Shown: positions 17,137 through 26,140, counted from the first letter of the stretch. The stretch is DNA of 64,000 bases from an uncultured Dehalococcoidia bacterium (GCA_951813255.1 OX638353.1:2911501-2975500), one strand, 5' to 3'. Notes: generated by a model not told the origin, from the letters alone. Program-made: numbers and translations.

Positions 17137-18147
17137 TCAGGACTTAGGCCACTCGACATCGTCTCCCGAGAGCAGACTGATGATTGCCAGCTTGACCAGG
17201 TTAGCGGCCAAGTCCACCTTGTAGGCGTTGTCGCGCAGAGGCGTGGCGCCTGCTATGGCCCGCCTACCTGCCTCGGCGGCGACTGTATCCACATCGACAG
17301 TTGCAGCACCCATCAGGTACTCTTCGGCTGTAGTCGCCCGGAAGGGATAGGGCGCTACGCCTCCGAGAACTATGCGGGTCCAAGTTATCCGTCCGTTGGC
17401 GACTGCCACGACGGCTGCGACGCTAACCAGGGCGAAATCCCCAGCTTCCCGCTCCCGCGCTTTGAGGTAGGTGCTGTTAGTTCCTTCGGGCAGCAGTGGC
17501 AGGCTCACAGAGGCCACCACCTCCCCGTGCTGCAATGCGTTCTCGGCCCTGATGTTGGAACCTGGGCCGGTGAAGAACTCATTCAGGGGGATGTTGCGCC
17601 TTCCGGCAGGACCGCAAAGCTCCACATCGGCATCAAGAGCGACGAGGGCGACGGCCATGTCGGAAGGATGGACGATGTAGCAGCGCTCGCCTCCGATAAT
17701 GCAAAGGTATTTGCTGTTGCCTGGCAAGGCGAGACAGGAGTCCCCACCCTTCTTCAAGCAGAGGGTATGGGGGCTGCGATAGTAGAAGCAGCGAGGTCTC
17801 TGGCACAGGTTGCCCCCTAGAGTGCCCACGTTGCGTATCTGAGGTGTCGCAATGCCGGCAGCCGCCTCGGTAAGGACGCGGTAGCGCTGCTGGAGCTCGG
17901 TATTGGCTGCTAGAGACGCCAGGGAGGACATCGCACCGATGCGCACCCCGTCAGACGTCGCTTCCACCCCTCGCAGGTCTTCCAAGCCAGCCAGGCTCAC
18001 CAAGGCTTGGGGTGCGATCACACCCTCCTTCATCTCGCTCAGCAGGTCGCTGCCGCCTGCCAGCGCTCGCGCGCCGTCCTTAGACAGGAGAGAGGCCGCC
18101 TCTTCAAGGGAGTCAGGCTCCAGGTACTGGAACGGACGCAGGCTCAA
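17137..18147 (-). CDS. Molybdenum hydroxylase FAD-binding subunit (CoxM/PaoB type)
   Basis: A 336-residue FAD subunit of a xanthine-dehydrogenase-family enzyme; it passes electrons from the 2Fe-2S subunit to an acceptor. The PCMH-type FAD motif ALAGGSDLL is near residue 30, and TLGGNLCQRPRC near residue 108. After it comes an insert with several Cys (CQRPRC, TLC, DSC, YLC, ERC) like the extra [4Fe-4S]-binding segment of the PaoB and HcrB subunits, absent from plain CoxM. It is the last gene of the operon; its start overlaps the stop of the large-subunit gene by 4 bp. Confidence 0.93.
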   Translation of the reverse strand: MSLRPFQYLEPDSLEEAASLLSKDGARALAGGSDLLSEMKEGVIAPQALVSLAGLEDLRGVEATSDGVRIGAMSSLASLAANTELQQRYRVLTEAAAGIATPQIRNVGTLGGNLCQRPRCFYYRSPHTLCLKKGGDSCLALPGNSKYLCIIGGERCYIVHPSDMAVALVALDADVELCGPAGRRNIPLNEFFTGPGSNIRAENALQHGEVVASVSLPLLPEGTNSTYLKAREREAGDFALVSVAAVVAVANGRITWTRIVLGGVAPYPFRATTAEEYLMGAATVDVDTVAAEAGRRAIAGATPLRDNAYKVDLAANLVKLAIISLLSGDDVEWPKS

Positions 18148-20420
18148 GCGGCTCCTCGCTGTTCCCGGAGAGCGTCCAATACCTGATTCGGGGTGATGGG
18201 GAGGGTATTGAAGCGGATGCCGATAGCGTTGTAAACGGCGTTAGCTATGGCAGGGGCTACACCCACACAGGGGGGCTCTCCCAGTGCCTTGGCTCCCAAC
18301 GGGGCCACCGGGTCCACCACGTCGGCGAAAATCACCCGGATTTCGGGGTAGTCCATAATGGTGGGGCTCTTGTGTTCGAGGAAGCTGGGGTTGAGGGTCA
18401 CACCTGTGGGGCCGTCAGAAAGAAGGTCCTCGGTCAGGGTGAAGCCCAGCATTTGAGAGACCCCGCCCTCCACTTGGTTGATGGCAAGATTGGGGTTGAT
18501 TATCCGTCCCGAGTCATGGGCTGCAACGTAGCGCAACACACGGATGCGTCCGGTATCGGTATCCACCTCGACCTCGGCAAAATGGGCGCCAAAGGTGTTG
18601 ATGATGTGGTCAGGACTGCCGGGCATGATTGTGGCCTCGGCATACATGGAGTCCAGCCCTGCGCTTTGCAGCACCTCTGCGAGCGTCATGTTACGCAGCG
18701 GGTCTGCCTCCAGGTACACGAGACCATGCCTGATATCCAGTACCTCGACGGGCACGTCCATGGTCAGCGACGCTGCCTGCAGTAGGCGCTCACGTATTTC
18801 AGAGCCCGCCTGCACGATGGCGGTGCCAGTGGAGAAGGTGGCCGTGGATCCGGCGGTGTTGGGGGCGCGAGGTGTGGTTGCGGTGTCGGCGAACACGGTG
18901 TCCACATCCTCGTAGGCCCCGCCAAGGCTCTCGGCCGCCATCTGTGCCAAGGCAGTGGACGCGCCCTCTCCAACATCCATTATTCCGGATACGAGTTCAA
19001 TCTTGCCATCCCGGTTGAGGCGTATCTGGGCGGAGGACTGTCCACCGGGGCCGCCACGGTAGATGAGCATGCTCATACCGATGCCCCGCTTCTTAGAGCC
19101 GGGGCTTGAATTGGGCAAACGACGGTTAGCACGCCATGCGATAGCCCCAGCACCCCGTCGCAGGCACTCTTCCAAGCCGTGGCTGGAGAAGGGGATTCCA
19201 CCTTCCACCGGCTGGGTATCAATGATCTCCCCTGGGGGAGTCACCCGGGTGCCGGGCTGCCCCTCGGCCCTCACGTGGTGACGCAAACGGATATCCAGGG
19301 GGTCGATACCCAGTTGCTCAGCGGCCCGGTCTATGAGGCTTTCAAGGGCGAAATGGCCTTGGGGAGCCCCCAGACCACGATAGGACCCGGCTGCTGGCCG
19401 GTTGGTATAGGCGAGACGTCCTTCGTAGCGCACGTTGGGACAGGTGTAGAGGTAGAGACCAGCCTGCGCGGTACGGCGCAGCACGCCGGGGCCTGAGGCC
19501 AAGTATGCGCCGGTATCAAGAACAGCATTGCAGTCCACTGCGGTGACTGTGCCGTCGTTCTTCAGCCCGACCTTCATACGCAGGACGGCAGCATGGCGCA
19601 CCCGACCCGCAAGGAACTCTTCGCTACGGCCCAGCTCAATGCGCACGGGCTTACCTGCTCGCTGGGCCAGGACAGCAGCTAACGCGGCCAGCCGCGTCTC
19701 ATCTTTGGCACCATAACCGGCCCCCAAGGGTGGGCCGATTACACGAATATTTTCAGCGTCGACTTCCAAAGCCGATGCCAGGGATGCACGGTCCTGATGC
19801 ACTCCACGAGTGCACTTCCAGACGGTAAGTTGCCCATCTTCCCAAGACGCGAGCACGGCACGGGGTTCCAACGGCGATGGCGAGTGTCCCGGGGTGCGGA
19901 ACACATCTTCCACAACTATGTCCGCCTCGGCAAGTCCCTGCTCTACATTGCCTCGCTCCAGCACAAGGGGCCGGCCGGTGGCAAGGTTACCGTCGGGGTA
20001 CAGTTGGGGAGCGTTGGGCTGCAGCGCTTCTTCAGCGTCTACTACATGGGGCAGAAGACGATATTCCACTTTGATCAGGTCGAGAGCAGCCGACGCGGTA
20101 TCAGCAGCGTCCGCTGCCACTGCGGCCACTTCGTCCCCCACGAAGCGTACCCGAGTGTCCAACACCGGCAGGTCAGCAGCGATGTGACCTTGGGGGGCGT
20201 CGAAGGGTGTGACGATTGCCCGTACACCCGGCAGGGAGGCGGCAGAGGAGGTATCGACGGACAGGACCTCGGCATGGGGGTGGGGGCTTCGTACGATGCG
20301 GCCGTGGAGCATACCCTCGAGCTTCATGTCGGAGGTGTAGCGGGCCTCGCCTGTCAGCTTCTCCAGCAGCCCCTTACGAGGGACATTCCTGCCAATGATG
20401 GCATAGTTGGCGGTGGTCAC
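18144..20420 (-). CDS. Molybdenum hydroxylase large subunit (xanthine dehydrogenase/CoxL family)
   Basis: A 758-residue catalytic subunit that binds the molybdenum-pterin cofactor and hydroxylates an aldehyde, purine or aromatic substrate. The N-terminal part (RKGLLEKLTGEARYTSDM, GEEVAA-like GDEVAAVAAD) is the aldehyde oxidase/xanthine dehydrogenase a/b hammerhead domain. The Mo-binding domain follows with GAGYGAKDETRLAALAA near residue 230, AYTNRPAAGSYRGLGAPQ near 345, and the catalytic Glu in KALGEPPCVGVAPAIANAV near residue 720. It lacks the CoxL-specific AYRCSFR loop, so it is not a form I CO dehydrogenase. It overlaps its neighbours by 4 bp on both sides. Confidence 0.95.
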   Translation of the reverse strand: MTTANYAIIGRNVPRKGLLEKLTGEARYTSDMKLEGMLHGRIVRSPHPHAEVLSVDTSSAASLPGVRAIVTPFDAPQGHIAADLPVLDTRVRFVGDEVAAVAADAADTASAALDLIKVEYRLLPHVVDAEEALQPNAPQLYPDGNLATGRPLVLERGNVEQGLAEADIVVEDVFRTPGHSPSPLEPRAVLASWEDGQLTVWKCTRGVHQDRASLASALEVDAENIRVIGPPLGAGYGAKDETRLAALAAVLAQRAGKPVRIELGRSEEFLAGRVRHAAVLRMKVGLKNDGTVTAVDCNAVLDTGAYLASGPGVLRRTAQAGLYLYTCPNVRYEGRLAYTNRPAAGSYRGLGAPQGHFALESLIDRAAEQLGIDPLDIRLRHHVRAEGQPGTRVTPPGEIIDTQPVEGGIPFSSHGLEECLRRGAGAIAWRANRRLPNSSPGSKKRGIGMSMLIYRGGPGGQSSAQIRLNRDGKIELVSGIMDVGEGASTALAQMAAESLGGAYEDVDTVFADTATTPRAPNTAGSTATFSTGTAIVQAGSEIRERLLQAASLTMDVPVEVLDIRHGLVYLEADPLRNMTLAEVLQSAGLDSMYAEATIMPGSPDHIINTFGAHFAEVEVDTDTGRIRVLRYVAAHDSGRIINPNLAINQVEGGVSQMLGFTLTEDLLSDGPTGVTLNPSFLEHKSPTIMDYPEIRVIFADVVDPVAPLGAKALGEPPCVGVAPAIANAVYNAIGIRFNTLPITPNQVLDALREQRGAA

Positions 20421-20920
20421 TGGGTCTGTCCCCTAGCCACCATGGCCCGGGCGGCTGCGATCACCGACTGGGTGATGGCCCCGTAAGCGTTGCAGCGACA
20501 GATGTTGCCAGCCAGAGCGCGGTGAACCTCGTCGCGGTCGGGCTCCAGATTCCGGTCCAGCAGAGCCTTGGCCGCCATCAGGAAGCCAGGGGTGCAAAAG
20601 CCGCACTGGCCTCCATCTCGAGCTAGGAAGGCATCCTGTAGCGGGTGATAGCCATCAGAGGTGGCCAAGCCCTCCACTGTCACGACAGGGCGGTTGCCCA
20701 CCTGCAGAGCAAGCACCTGGCAGGCATATACGGCTTGGCTTCCCACGATGACGGTGCATGCTCCGCATTCGCCGCGGTCGCAGCCCGACTTGGCTCCGGT
20801 AAGGTCGAGGGAGTCGCGAAGCACCTCAAGCAGAGTGCGATGCGCTGCGATGGGCATATTATGGGCTCTGCCGTTGACGCGGAGTTCAATCTCGCGCAGG
20901 GTACTTTCGAGGTTGGTCAA
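20417..20920 (-). CDS. Molybdenum hydroxylase 2Fe-2S subunit (CoxS type)
   Basis: A 167-residue electron-transfer subunit with two [2Fe-2S] clusters. The plant-type ferredoxin domain has CDRGECGACTV plus a further C (YAC), and the C-terminal four-helix domain has CGFCTPGFLMAA and CRCNAY, all in the CoxS pattern. I chose the TTG at 20920 because GGAGG (20932-20936 on this strand) lies 11 nt upstream and the protein then starts just before the beta-strand IELRVNG; a GTG at 20962 in the same frame would add 14 residues with no family match. It is the first gene of the three-gene operon (FeS, Mo, FAD). Confidence 0.93.
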   Translation of the reverse strand: MTNLESTLREIELRVNGRAHNMPIAAHRTLLEVLRDSLDLTGAKSGCDRGECGACTVIVGSQAVYACQVLALQVGNRPVVTVEGLATSDGYHPLQDAFLARDGGQCGFCTPGFLMAAKALLDRNLEPDRDEVHRALAGNICRCNAYGAITQSVIAAARAMVARGQTQ

Positions 20921-21061
20921 GAGAGCGCGGGCCTCCAAACATCCTAATGTCCAACAGCCCACCCCAGCAGTGGGCGGCTATTCATCCTAGCTTTCCGTCC
21001 GACGTGGCGCAAGCTGGACGTATCAATGGTCACTCGTCAACTTATGACTGGGGCAAACGTC

Positions 21062-21070
21062 TGTTAGAAT
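21062..21070 (+). promoter_or_regulatory. Candidate extended -10 promoter of the thioredoxin-fold lipoprotein genes
   Basis: TGT TAGAAT is an extended -10 element with 5 of 6 matches to TATAAT, about 97 bp before the ATG at 21167. The -35 position (TTATGA, 17 bp upstream) is weak, as expected for an extended -10 promoter. It lies in the divergent gap between the molybdenum hydroxylase operon and the redoxin gene. Confidence 0.4.
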
Positions 21071-21166
21071 TGTATTGAAGAGGCTGAACGCCCCGCTATT
21101 TTACCCAACACAAGCAGGCCCTGGCCTACGCTACTTAAAACGAGGACGTAGAAGGAGAACCTTGGG

Positions 21167-22663
21167 ATGAGACCGCGTATTGTCTTAATCGTCGCTGCCG
21201 TGGGGCTGCTGCTGTTGGCAATGGCCTGCGCAGGAGAATCGACCCCGTCGCCCACGGCCACGCCCCTGACATCACAGGAGGTGCAAGACACAGTCAGTGA
21301 ATCCATTCAATCCCTCGAGACGCCTGAAGCAGTGACACCCGAGCAGGTGGCAGCGCTGGTAGCCGATGCCTTGGGGGATGCTCCCGAGGACCTCAAAGCC
21401 GAGGTTCAGGAAAACGTCATTGCGGGTTTGGAAGCGCAGCCCGATGCAAACACCGCTGAGGAGCTGAGAGATATCGTCATCAAGGCCGTCTCCGACGCAC
21501 TGCCTGAAGAGGTGCCGCAAGTAGGCGGTTCCGCCCTTCCCGTCGGTCCGGATCCTTTGGACCAAACGGGCATGGTAGGGATGGTCTTCGAACCCGGCCC
21601 TGATTGTGGCGATCCCGTAGAGCCTCCGCAGGGAGCAGGACGCGGAAGGCTGGCTGCCGAGATCACGGGGATCGAAGCTTGGGTGAATTCAGAGCCTCTG
21701 TGTCTCTCGGAACTGCGGGGTAATGTAGTGCTGGTGGACTTCTGGACTTACACCTGCATCAACTGCATTCGCACCTTCCCGTACCTGCGACAGTGGCACG
21801 CCCGTTACGCGGACGACGGCTTGGTGATTCTGGGCATTCACACCCCTGAGTTCGAATTCGAGGAAGACCGGGAAAACGTGCAGAATGCCTCGATTGAAGA
21901 CGCCATTGTCTGGCCCGTGGCCTTGGACAACGAATACGGCACATGGCGCGCCTACAACAACCGTTACTGGCCTGCCAAGTACCTCATCGATAAGGACGGC
22001 ATCATCCGCTACCAACACTTCGGCGAGGGTTCTTACGCTGAGACCGAGCTGGAAATCAGAAAGCTGCTGGAAGAGGCTGGCGCCGACCTCACACTGGACA
22101 CGGAGCTGCCCACCGACCAGGTGGTGGACCCGGCCTTCCTAGAAGCGCGAAAGCTCACCCGCGAGCTGTATGGAGGGTACGGGCGTGGGTGCTTCTCCCG
22201 GTACGTCTTCGACATCGACGAGTTCTGCGACAACAAGGACCAAGTACGGGAGTACAGTGAACCGGGCAGCGATCACGAAGACGACTTCATATACCTCAAG
22301 GGGCCTTGGCGCGCCAATGAGGAGAACCTGCAGTACGCGCCCACCGACGAGGAGGGAGACTACGACGACTACCTGCTCCTGAAGTTTACCGCCAGAACAG
22401 CCAACGCGGTTCTGACGCCGGACGCAGGCGGAGAGCCATTCAAGGTGCTGGTGACCTTGGACGGGGCGCCCATAACCGAGGGGAACAGGGGCTTGGACGT
22501 GGTTGTCGAGGACGGGCAGACTTTTCTCATGGTGGATGAGCCCCGCCTGTACAGCATCGTGGATGCCACGGAATACGGCACGTACACTCTGACCATGAGC
22601 TCCAACTCACCGCAGTTCGCCCTGTTCGCCTTCACCTTCGGGATATACACACAGGGGATCTGA
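21167..22663 (+). CDS. Thioredoxin-fold lipoprotein (DipZ/TlpA type)
   Basis: A 498-residue extracytoplasmic redox protein. The signal peptide ends in lipobox LAMAC (Cys about residue 20). A Glu/Ala-rich helical spacer runs from about residue 30 to 110. The redoxin domain (about 165-310) has the active site FWTYTCINCIRTFPYL (C-I-N-C) and LGIHTPEFEFEEDRENV, the pattern of the C-terminal DipZ/TlpA-like thioredoxins. A C-terminal beta-rich domain (about 360-498, VLVTLDGAPITEGNRGLDV) resembles the DipZ C-terminal carbohydrate-binding-like domain. It probably reduces or forms disulfides outside the membrane. No CcdA-like membrane partner is nearby. AGAAGGAGA precedes the ATG. Confidence 0.9.
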   Translation: MRPRIVLIVAAVGLLLLAMACAGESTPSPTATPLTSQEVQDTVSESIQSLETPEAVTPEQVAALVADALGDAPEDLKAEVQENVIAGLEAQPDANTAEELRDIVIKAVSDALPEEVPQVGGSALPVGPDPLDQTGMVGMVFEPGPDCGDPVEPPQGAGRGRLAAEITGIEAWVNSEPLCLSELRGNVVLVDFWTYTCINCIRTFPYLRQWHARYADDGLVILGIHTPEFEFEEDRENVQNASIEDAIVWPVALDNEYGTWRAYNNRYWPAKYLIDKDGIIRYQHFGEGSYAETELEIRKLLEEAGADLTLDTELPTDQVVDPAFLEARKLTRELYGGYGRGCFSRYVFDIDEFCDNKDQVREYSEPGSDHEDDFIYLKGPWRANEENLQYAPTDEEGDYDDYLLLKFTARTANAVLTPDAGGEPFKVLVTLDGAPITEGNRGLDVVVEDGQTFLMVDEPRLYSIVDATEYGTYTLTMSSNSPQFALFAFTFGIYTQGI

Positions 22664-22704
22664 GCAACGCTTGACAATGGGATAACCGGTTGAGAGAGAT
22701 TGGG

Positions 22705-23691
22705 ATGTTGGCTATGAGTCTTACCAAATGGGTCAAGAGGGGTGTCCTATCGTTGGCGCTACTCGCGATGGCCATGGCACTCGCCTGCGGTGGCGACGGG
22801 ACGGCTACTCCTAGCGTCGAGGCGGACACCGCTACTCCGGACGCTGCGCCGGAAGCGGTTTCCGCAACACCAGAAGAAGCGACGCCAGAACAGGCGACGC
22901 TAAAGGCCATTCTCGCAACAATCGATTTGGGTGCAGGTCCTAACAGGGTCTCTTTCCTGCTGACCACACCTCGCTCGCTGGTGACAGTGCCCATGGCCAG
23001 CATCGACTCCTACTACCGAGACGACGCTTCCTCACCCGACGCCGTCAAGGAGAGCGTCCAAGCCACCTTCCATCCATGGCCGTACGGCACTCGAGGCAAC
23101 TACGTCGCTGACGTTAACCTAGACCAACCAGGCCAGTGGGAACTGGTAGTCAGCATCGAAGACGAAGGAAAGTCGCTGAGCACAGCCATCCCGCTGCAGG
23201 TGGAAGAGACCAGCCTTACACCAAGCTTGGGGGCCCAACCCCCGCTGACGCCCACCAAAACAGTACGCGACGTGGGCGACCCTTCTGAACTCACCAGTTC
23301 CTCCATGCCTGATCTAGACCTGTACCAGCACAGCATCGAGGAAATCGTGGATAACGGTCGCCCGGCGTTGGTGGTGTTCGCGAGTCCCGCATTCTGCACC
23401 AGCCCAACATGCGGGCCCCAAGTGGAGACGGTGCAGGGCATCAAGGACCTGTACCAAGAGGACGTGGACTTCGTGCATGTGGAGGTCTACGACAACCCCC
23501 AGACCATCCAGGGTGATCTCAATCGTGGGGAGTACGCACCAGCGGTGCGTACCTGGGGCCTCAGTGAACTCGAGGACTACCTCAACGAGTCGTGGGTCTT
23601 CATCCTGGACCGCGAGGGACGCGTCACGCGCAAGTACGAGGGCTTCGCCTCAGCGGATGAACTGGAGCAAGGGCTGGCGGAGGTGATTTAG
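22705..23691 (+). CDS. Thioredoxin-like lipoprotein with CX5C motif
   Basis: A 328-residue predicted lipoprotein (lipobox MALAC) followed by an Ala/Thr/Pro/Glu linker. The middle has a beta-sandwich-like region (VSFLLTTPRSLVTVP, WELVVSIEDEGKSL), which may be a YtkA/FixH-like domain. The C-terminal domain is thioredoxin-like: RPALVVFASPAFCTSPTCGPQVETV carries C-T-S-P-T-C instead of CXXC, then FVHVEVYDNP and WVFILDREGRVTRKYEG. It begins 41 bp after the DipZ-like gene and is probably co-transcribed. The start is one of TTG 22690, ATG 22705 or ATG 22714; I prefer 22705 with GAGAG 8 nt upstream. Confidence 0.82.
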   Translation: MLAMSLTKWVKRGVLSLALLAMAMALACGGDGTATPSVEADTATPDAAPEAVSATPEEATPEQATLKAILATIDLGAGPNRVSFLLTTPRSLVTVPMASIDSYYRDDASSPDAVKESVQATFHPWPYGTRGNYVADVNLDQPGQWELVVSIEDEGKSLSTAIPLQVEETSLTPSLGAQPPLTPTKTVRDVGDPSELTSSSMPDLDLYQHSIEEIVDNGRPALVVFASPAFCTSPTCGPQVETVQGIKDLYQEDVDFVHVEVYDNPQTIQGDLNRGEYAPAVRTWGLSELEDYLNESWVFILDREGRVTRKYEGFASADELEQGLAEVI

Positions 23692-23714
23692 CCTTCCCAG
23701 CGCAGGCTGTCCGC

Positions 23715-24530
23715 TTACACCCCGGTGAGACGGCTGCCCAGATCTCGAGCCAAGGGCTCGTCGCCTGAGACCTGCAGGCGTCCTGATGAAATGGCATTGT
23801 CCATACTCACGCGCCCGTAGACCATCAGGATGAGCGTCTCGCCGTCCGTGTGCAGGGTCGCGTTGACCCCGGAACGTCCTCCGCCAATCACCAAGTCCGG
23901 CATGCTTCCAGCACCGGTCAGCTCGAACCCGAACCTTATCGGACCCATCATTCGCGGCTCGGCCCGTGCTACACGAGCCAGCACATTGCTGCAAAGGTCG
24001 AGTCCAGCAGGTACTGCATCTGGGGCCATGTGATAGTCGGCGTCCAGTGGGGAGAGCGCATCCCAGCCGTGGATGGCCAGTTCGTTCACCACAAGGTCGA
24101 CAAAATCGGAGACGGCGGTGTCGCCACGGGGATGCCAGCAGGGCTTCGCGTAGTCGTCGGGGGTCATGGAGTCCAGCAGTTCAAACAGTTGCTGGTAGCG
24201 CTCGTGAAAGGTGTCCATCAGACCGTCGCCCAAGCGCTCCCGCAGGCTCAGAGCACCTTGGGCAATCATCTCCGAAGCTGGAGGCGCGTCAGGGCCCTGC
24301 TGCCGCACTGCTTCAGGTGCGCTGTCGTCGCCCTCCAGTCCACGGCCAATCATGCGGGTCTGGAACTGGGCCACGAAAGCAAGGTGAGCCGTCACGTCAG
24401 CCACCGTCCAGCGGTCGCATGCACTGGCTTGGGAAAACTGCTCATCGGAGAGAGCCCGCAGCCGCTGCTCCAGCCGTTCGGCACTGGCTCGGGCAATTTC
24501 AATTCGTTCTCGGACTTGATCGCTTGCCAT
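23715..24530 (-). CDS. Maleylpyruvate isomerase family mycothiol-dependent enzyme-like protein
   Basis: A 271-residue cytoplasmic protein with the N-terminal DinB-like four-helix domain of the maleylpyruvate isomerase family (TIGR03083 type): RLEQRLRALSDEQFSQASACDRWTV-ADVTAHLAF, with the metal-ligand His in AHL and a later helix ELAIHGWDAL carrying the second conserved His. The C-terminal half has the SCP2-like pattern (DLVIGGGRSGVNATLHTDG, YGRVSMDNA). Actinobacterial members use mycothiol; whether this organism makes mycothiol is not shown here. The ATG has GGAGGAAAC upstream. It is the last of three minus-strand genes with a MarR regulator and a paralogue. Confidence 0.86.
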   Translation of the reverse strand: MASDQVRERIEIARASAERLEQRLRALSDEQFSQASACDRWTVADVTAHLAFVAQFQTRMIGRGLEGDDSAPEAVRQQGPDAPPASEMIAQGALSLRERLGDGLMDTFHERYQQLFELLDSMTPDDYAKPCWHPRGDTAVSDFVDLVVNELAIHGWDALSPLDADYHMAPDAVPAGLDLCSNVLARVARAEPRMMGPIRFGFELTGAGSMPDLVIGGGRSGVNATLHTDGETLILMVYGRVSMDNAISSGRLQVSGDEPLARDLGSRLTGV

Positions 24531-24551
24531 GGTGTTTCCTCCTGTCCCGAT

Positions 24552-25157
24552 TCACGCCTCTGTTATTCCCCATTCGTCCATCTTTTCGGCGTTGGACAGT
24601 ATCTTGTCGATAACGGAAAAGAAGACCCGGCGCTCCCCTGATGCAATGCCCGACAAGAGCCAGTTGTTGTTCTGCTCGACTTGCTCCGCCAACTGGGGCA
24701 CCAAAGTCTGACCGTATTCCGAAAGCGATAGCCTGACCGTGCGCCGGTCGGTGCGGAGCCGCTGGCGACGCAGCAGGCCCCGTTCGACCAACTTGTTTAC
24801 ATGCCGGCTTATGGCACCGGCGTCCACAGGCATCATATCCGCCATCTCAGTGGCTGTATCCGCTTGCCCCCGGTATATCAGCATAAGTATGCGATACTGG
24901 ATGGGAAGGATATCAAAGGGGGCAAGCTTGAGCCCCGAGGCCCTGGAAGCGGCAGCCACCAAATCGGCGGCCCATCGTCCCAAGTCCTCGCTGTCGTCAT
25001 AGTAGGCATGGGCAGCACGCTGCGCACCCTCCACCTGATCATAGACAATATAAGGCTCCAACTCGGCAGCGTAGGGCTCCAACTCCGCAGCCCAAATTTC
25101 GGAAGCCATTGGGACGCCTCTGTCCCCGCCTTGCTGGTCTGCGTCCCTATCCTCCAT
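24552..25157 (-). CDS. MarR family transcriptional regulator
   Basis: A 201-residue winged-helix repressor. The MarR domain spans about residues 75-185: LPIQYRILMLIYRGQADTATEMADMM (helix 1-2), DAGAISRHVNKLVERGLLRRQR (recognition helix) and TDRRTVRLSLSEYGQTLVPQL (wing). The N-terminus has a near-perfect duplication, AAELEPYAAELEPYI. The ATG at 25157 has AAGGGGATG upstream; an internal ATG 16 codons later is a possible alternative. It lies between two maleylpyruvate-isomerase-family genes, 21 bp before one of them, so it likely controls that small unit. Confidence 0.88.
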   Translation of the reverse strand: MEDRDADQQGGDRGVPMASEIWAAELEPYAAELEPYIVYDQVEGAQRAAHAYYDDSEDLGRWAADLVAAASRASGLKLAPFDILPIQYRILMLIYRGQADTATEMADMMPVDAGAISRHVNKLVERGLLRRQRLRTDRRTVRLSLSEYGQTLVPQLAEQVEQNNNWLLSGIASGERRVFFSVIDKILSNAEKMDEWGITEA

Positions 25158-25300
25158 ACGTCACATCCCCTTGCTGCCCTACGTGCCTGCCTCTACGTGG
25201 AAAAGCCCTCATTCAACCACCATGAGGACACGATGCGCCTCAATTCCACAAGTCGCACCCCAGTTGGTGTGCTTTCGCAGTCGAAATTCTCATCACATGC

Positions 25301-26140
25301 CTAAAACCCCCGGAACCAAGTGGTGAATATGGTCGCCTGCTCACGGCGCCCCTCAATTCGGGCCTTGCCAGTGACCGAGGCCCAGTCCAGATTGAAGCGT
25401 CCGTAAATCAGCAAAATGTAACTGCCCGTGTCGCAATGGACGGTTACGTCGGCCCGGCTGTCACCCGAGTCCTCCATCACGAAGTCGTCGTGGTTTACCA
25501 AGATGTCCTGACGCATGGGGAGAGGGCCGGGAATCTCGAAGCGAAAACGCATAGGAGTAGGCAGGCCCAAGCCGGGAGTAAAGGCATTGCGTAGCCAGCG
25601 TGGGAGAAGCCCAAGCAGCGTGGGCAGGGTGTCCTCATACAGCTCGGCGGACTCATCAAGACCTGAGCGCATGTCCCAACCATGCAAGGCCAACTCCTGA
25701 AGCCTCAGGGCCACGTAGTCGTGCATGGGCATGGGGCCACGACGATGGAAGCAGGGTTTGTCCCAGTCCTCAGCCTTGAGGGTATCGAGCAGAACAAAGA
25801 GCCGGTCGTACCCCGCAGTGAACTCGTCCAGCAGGCTATCGCCCAACTGGAGGCTGAGGTCCACGGCACGCTGGGCGGTGGCCTCGGAGCCACGGTCGCC
25901 TGGGGTGAGAAAGGACTGACCCGTGGGAGGGTCGGCATCCCCTGCCACGCCGCGAGTGATGGTGCCTGCCCAAGTATCGGCGGCCGTGGTGAGGTGGGCC
26001 GCTACATCGCGGAGACGCCAGCCGTCGCAGGCGCTCCTTGTGTTCCATCCTGATTCATCGAGACCAGCCATGAAATCGCGCAGGCGCGAGGCTTCGGACT
26101 TGATGAGGTGAATGAGGTCTGTCATCTGACTGGTCGCCAT
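25301..26140 (-). CDS. Maleylpyruvate isomerase family protein (second paralogue)
   Basis: A 279-residue protein with the same layout as the product of 23715-24530: an N-terminal DinB-like domain (FMAGLDESGWNTRSACDGWRLRDVAAHL), the His-containing helix LQELALHGWDMRSGLD and a C-terminal SCP2-like sandwich. I place the start at the ATG at 26140, which has AGGAGTGAAG just upstream; the open frame runs a further 56 codons upstream but that part has no family match. It is the first gene of a minus-strand set followed by the MarR regulator after 143 bp. The two paralogues are clearly diverged, so this is not a recent duplication. Confidence 0.86.
   Translation of the reverse strand: MATSQMTDLIHLIKSEASRLRDFMAGLDESGWNTRSACDGWRLRDVAAHLTTAADTWAGTITRGVAGDADPPTGQSFLTPGDRGSEATAQRAVDLSLQLGDSLLDEFTAGYDRLFVLLDTLKAEDWDKPCFHRRGPMPMHDYVALRLQELALHGWDMRSGLDESAELYEDTLPTLLGLLPRWLRNAFTPGLGLPTPMRFRFEIPGPLPMRQDILVNHDDFVMEDSGDSRADVTVHCDTGSYILLIYGRFNLDWASVTGKARIEGRREQATIFTTWFRGF

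Noticed and set aside
18144..20420. CO dehydrogenase large subunit (CoxL)
   Set aside because: The form I active-site loop AYRCSFR is not present, so only the broader molybdenum hydroxylase family is claimed.
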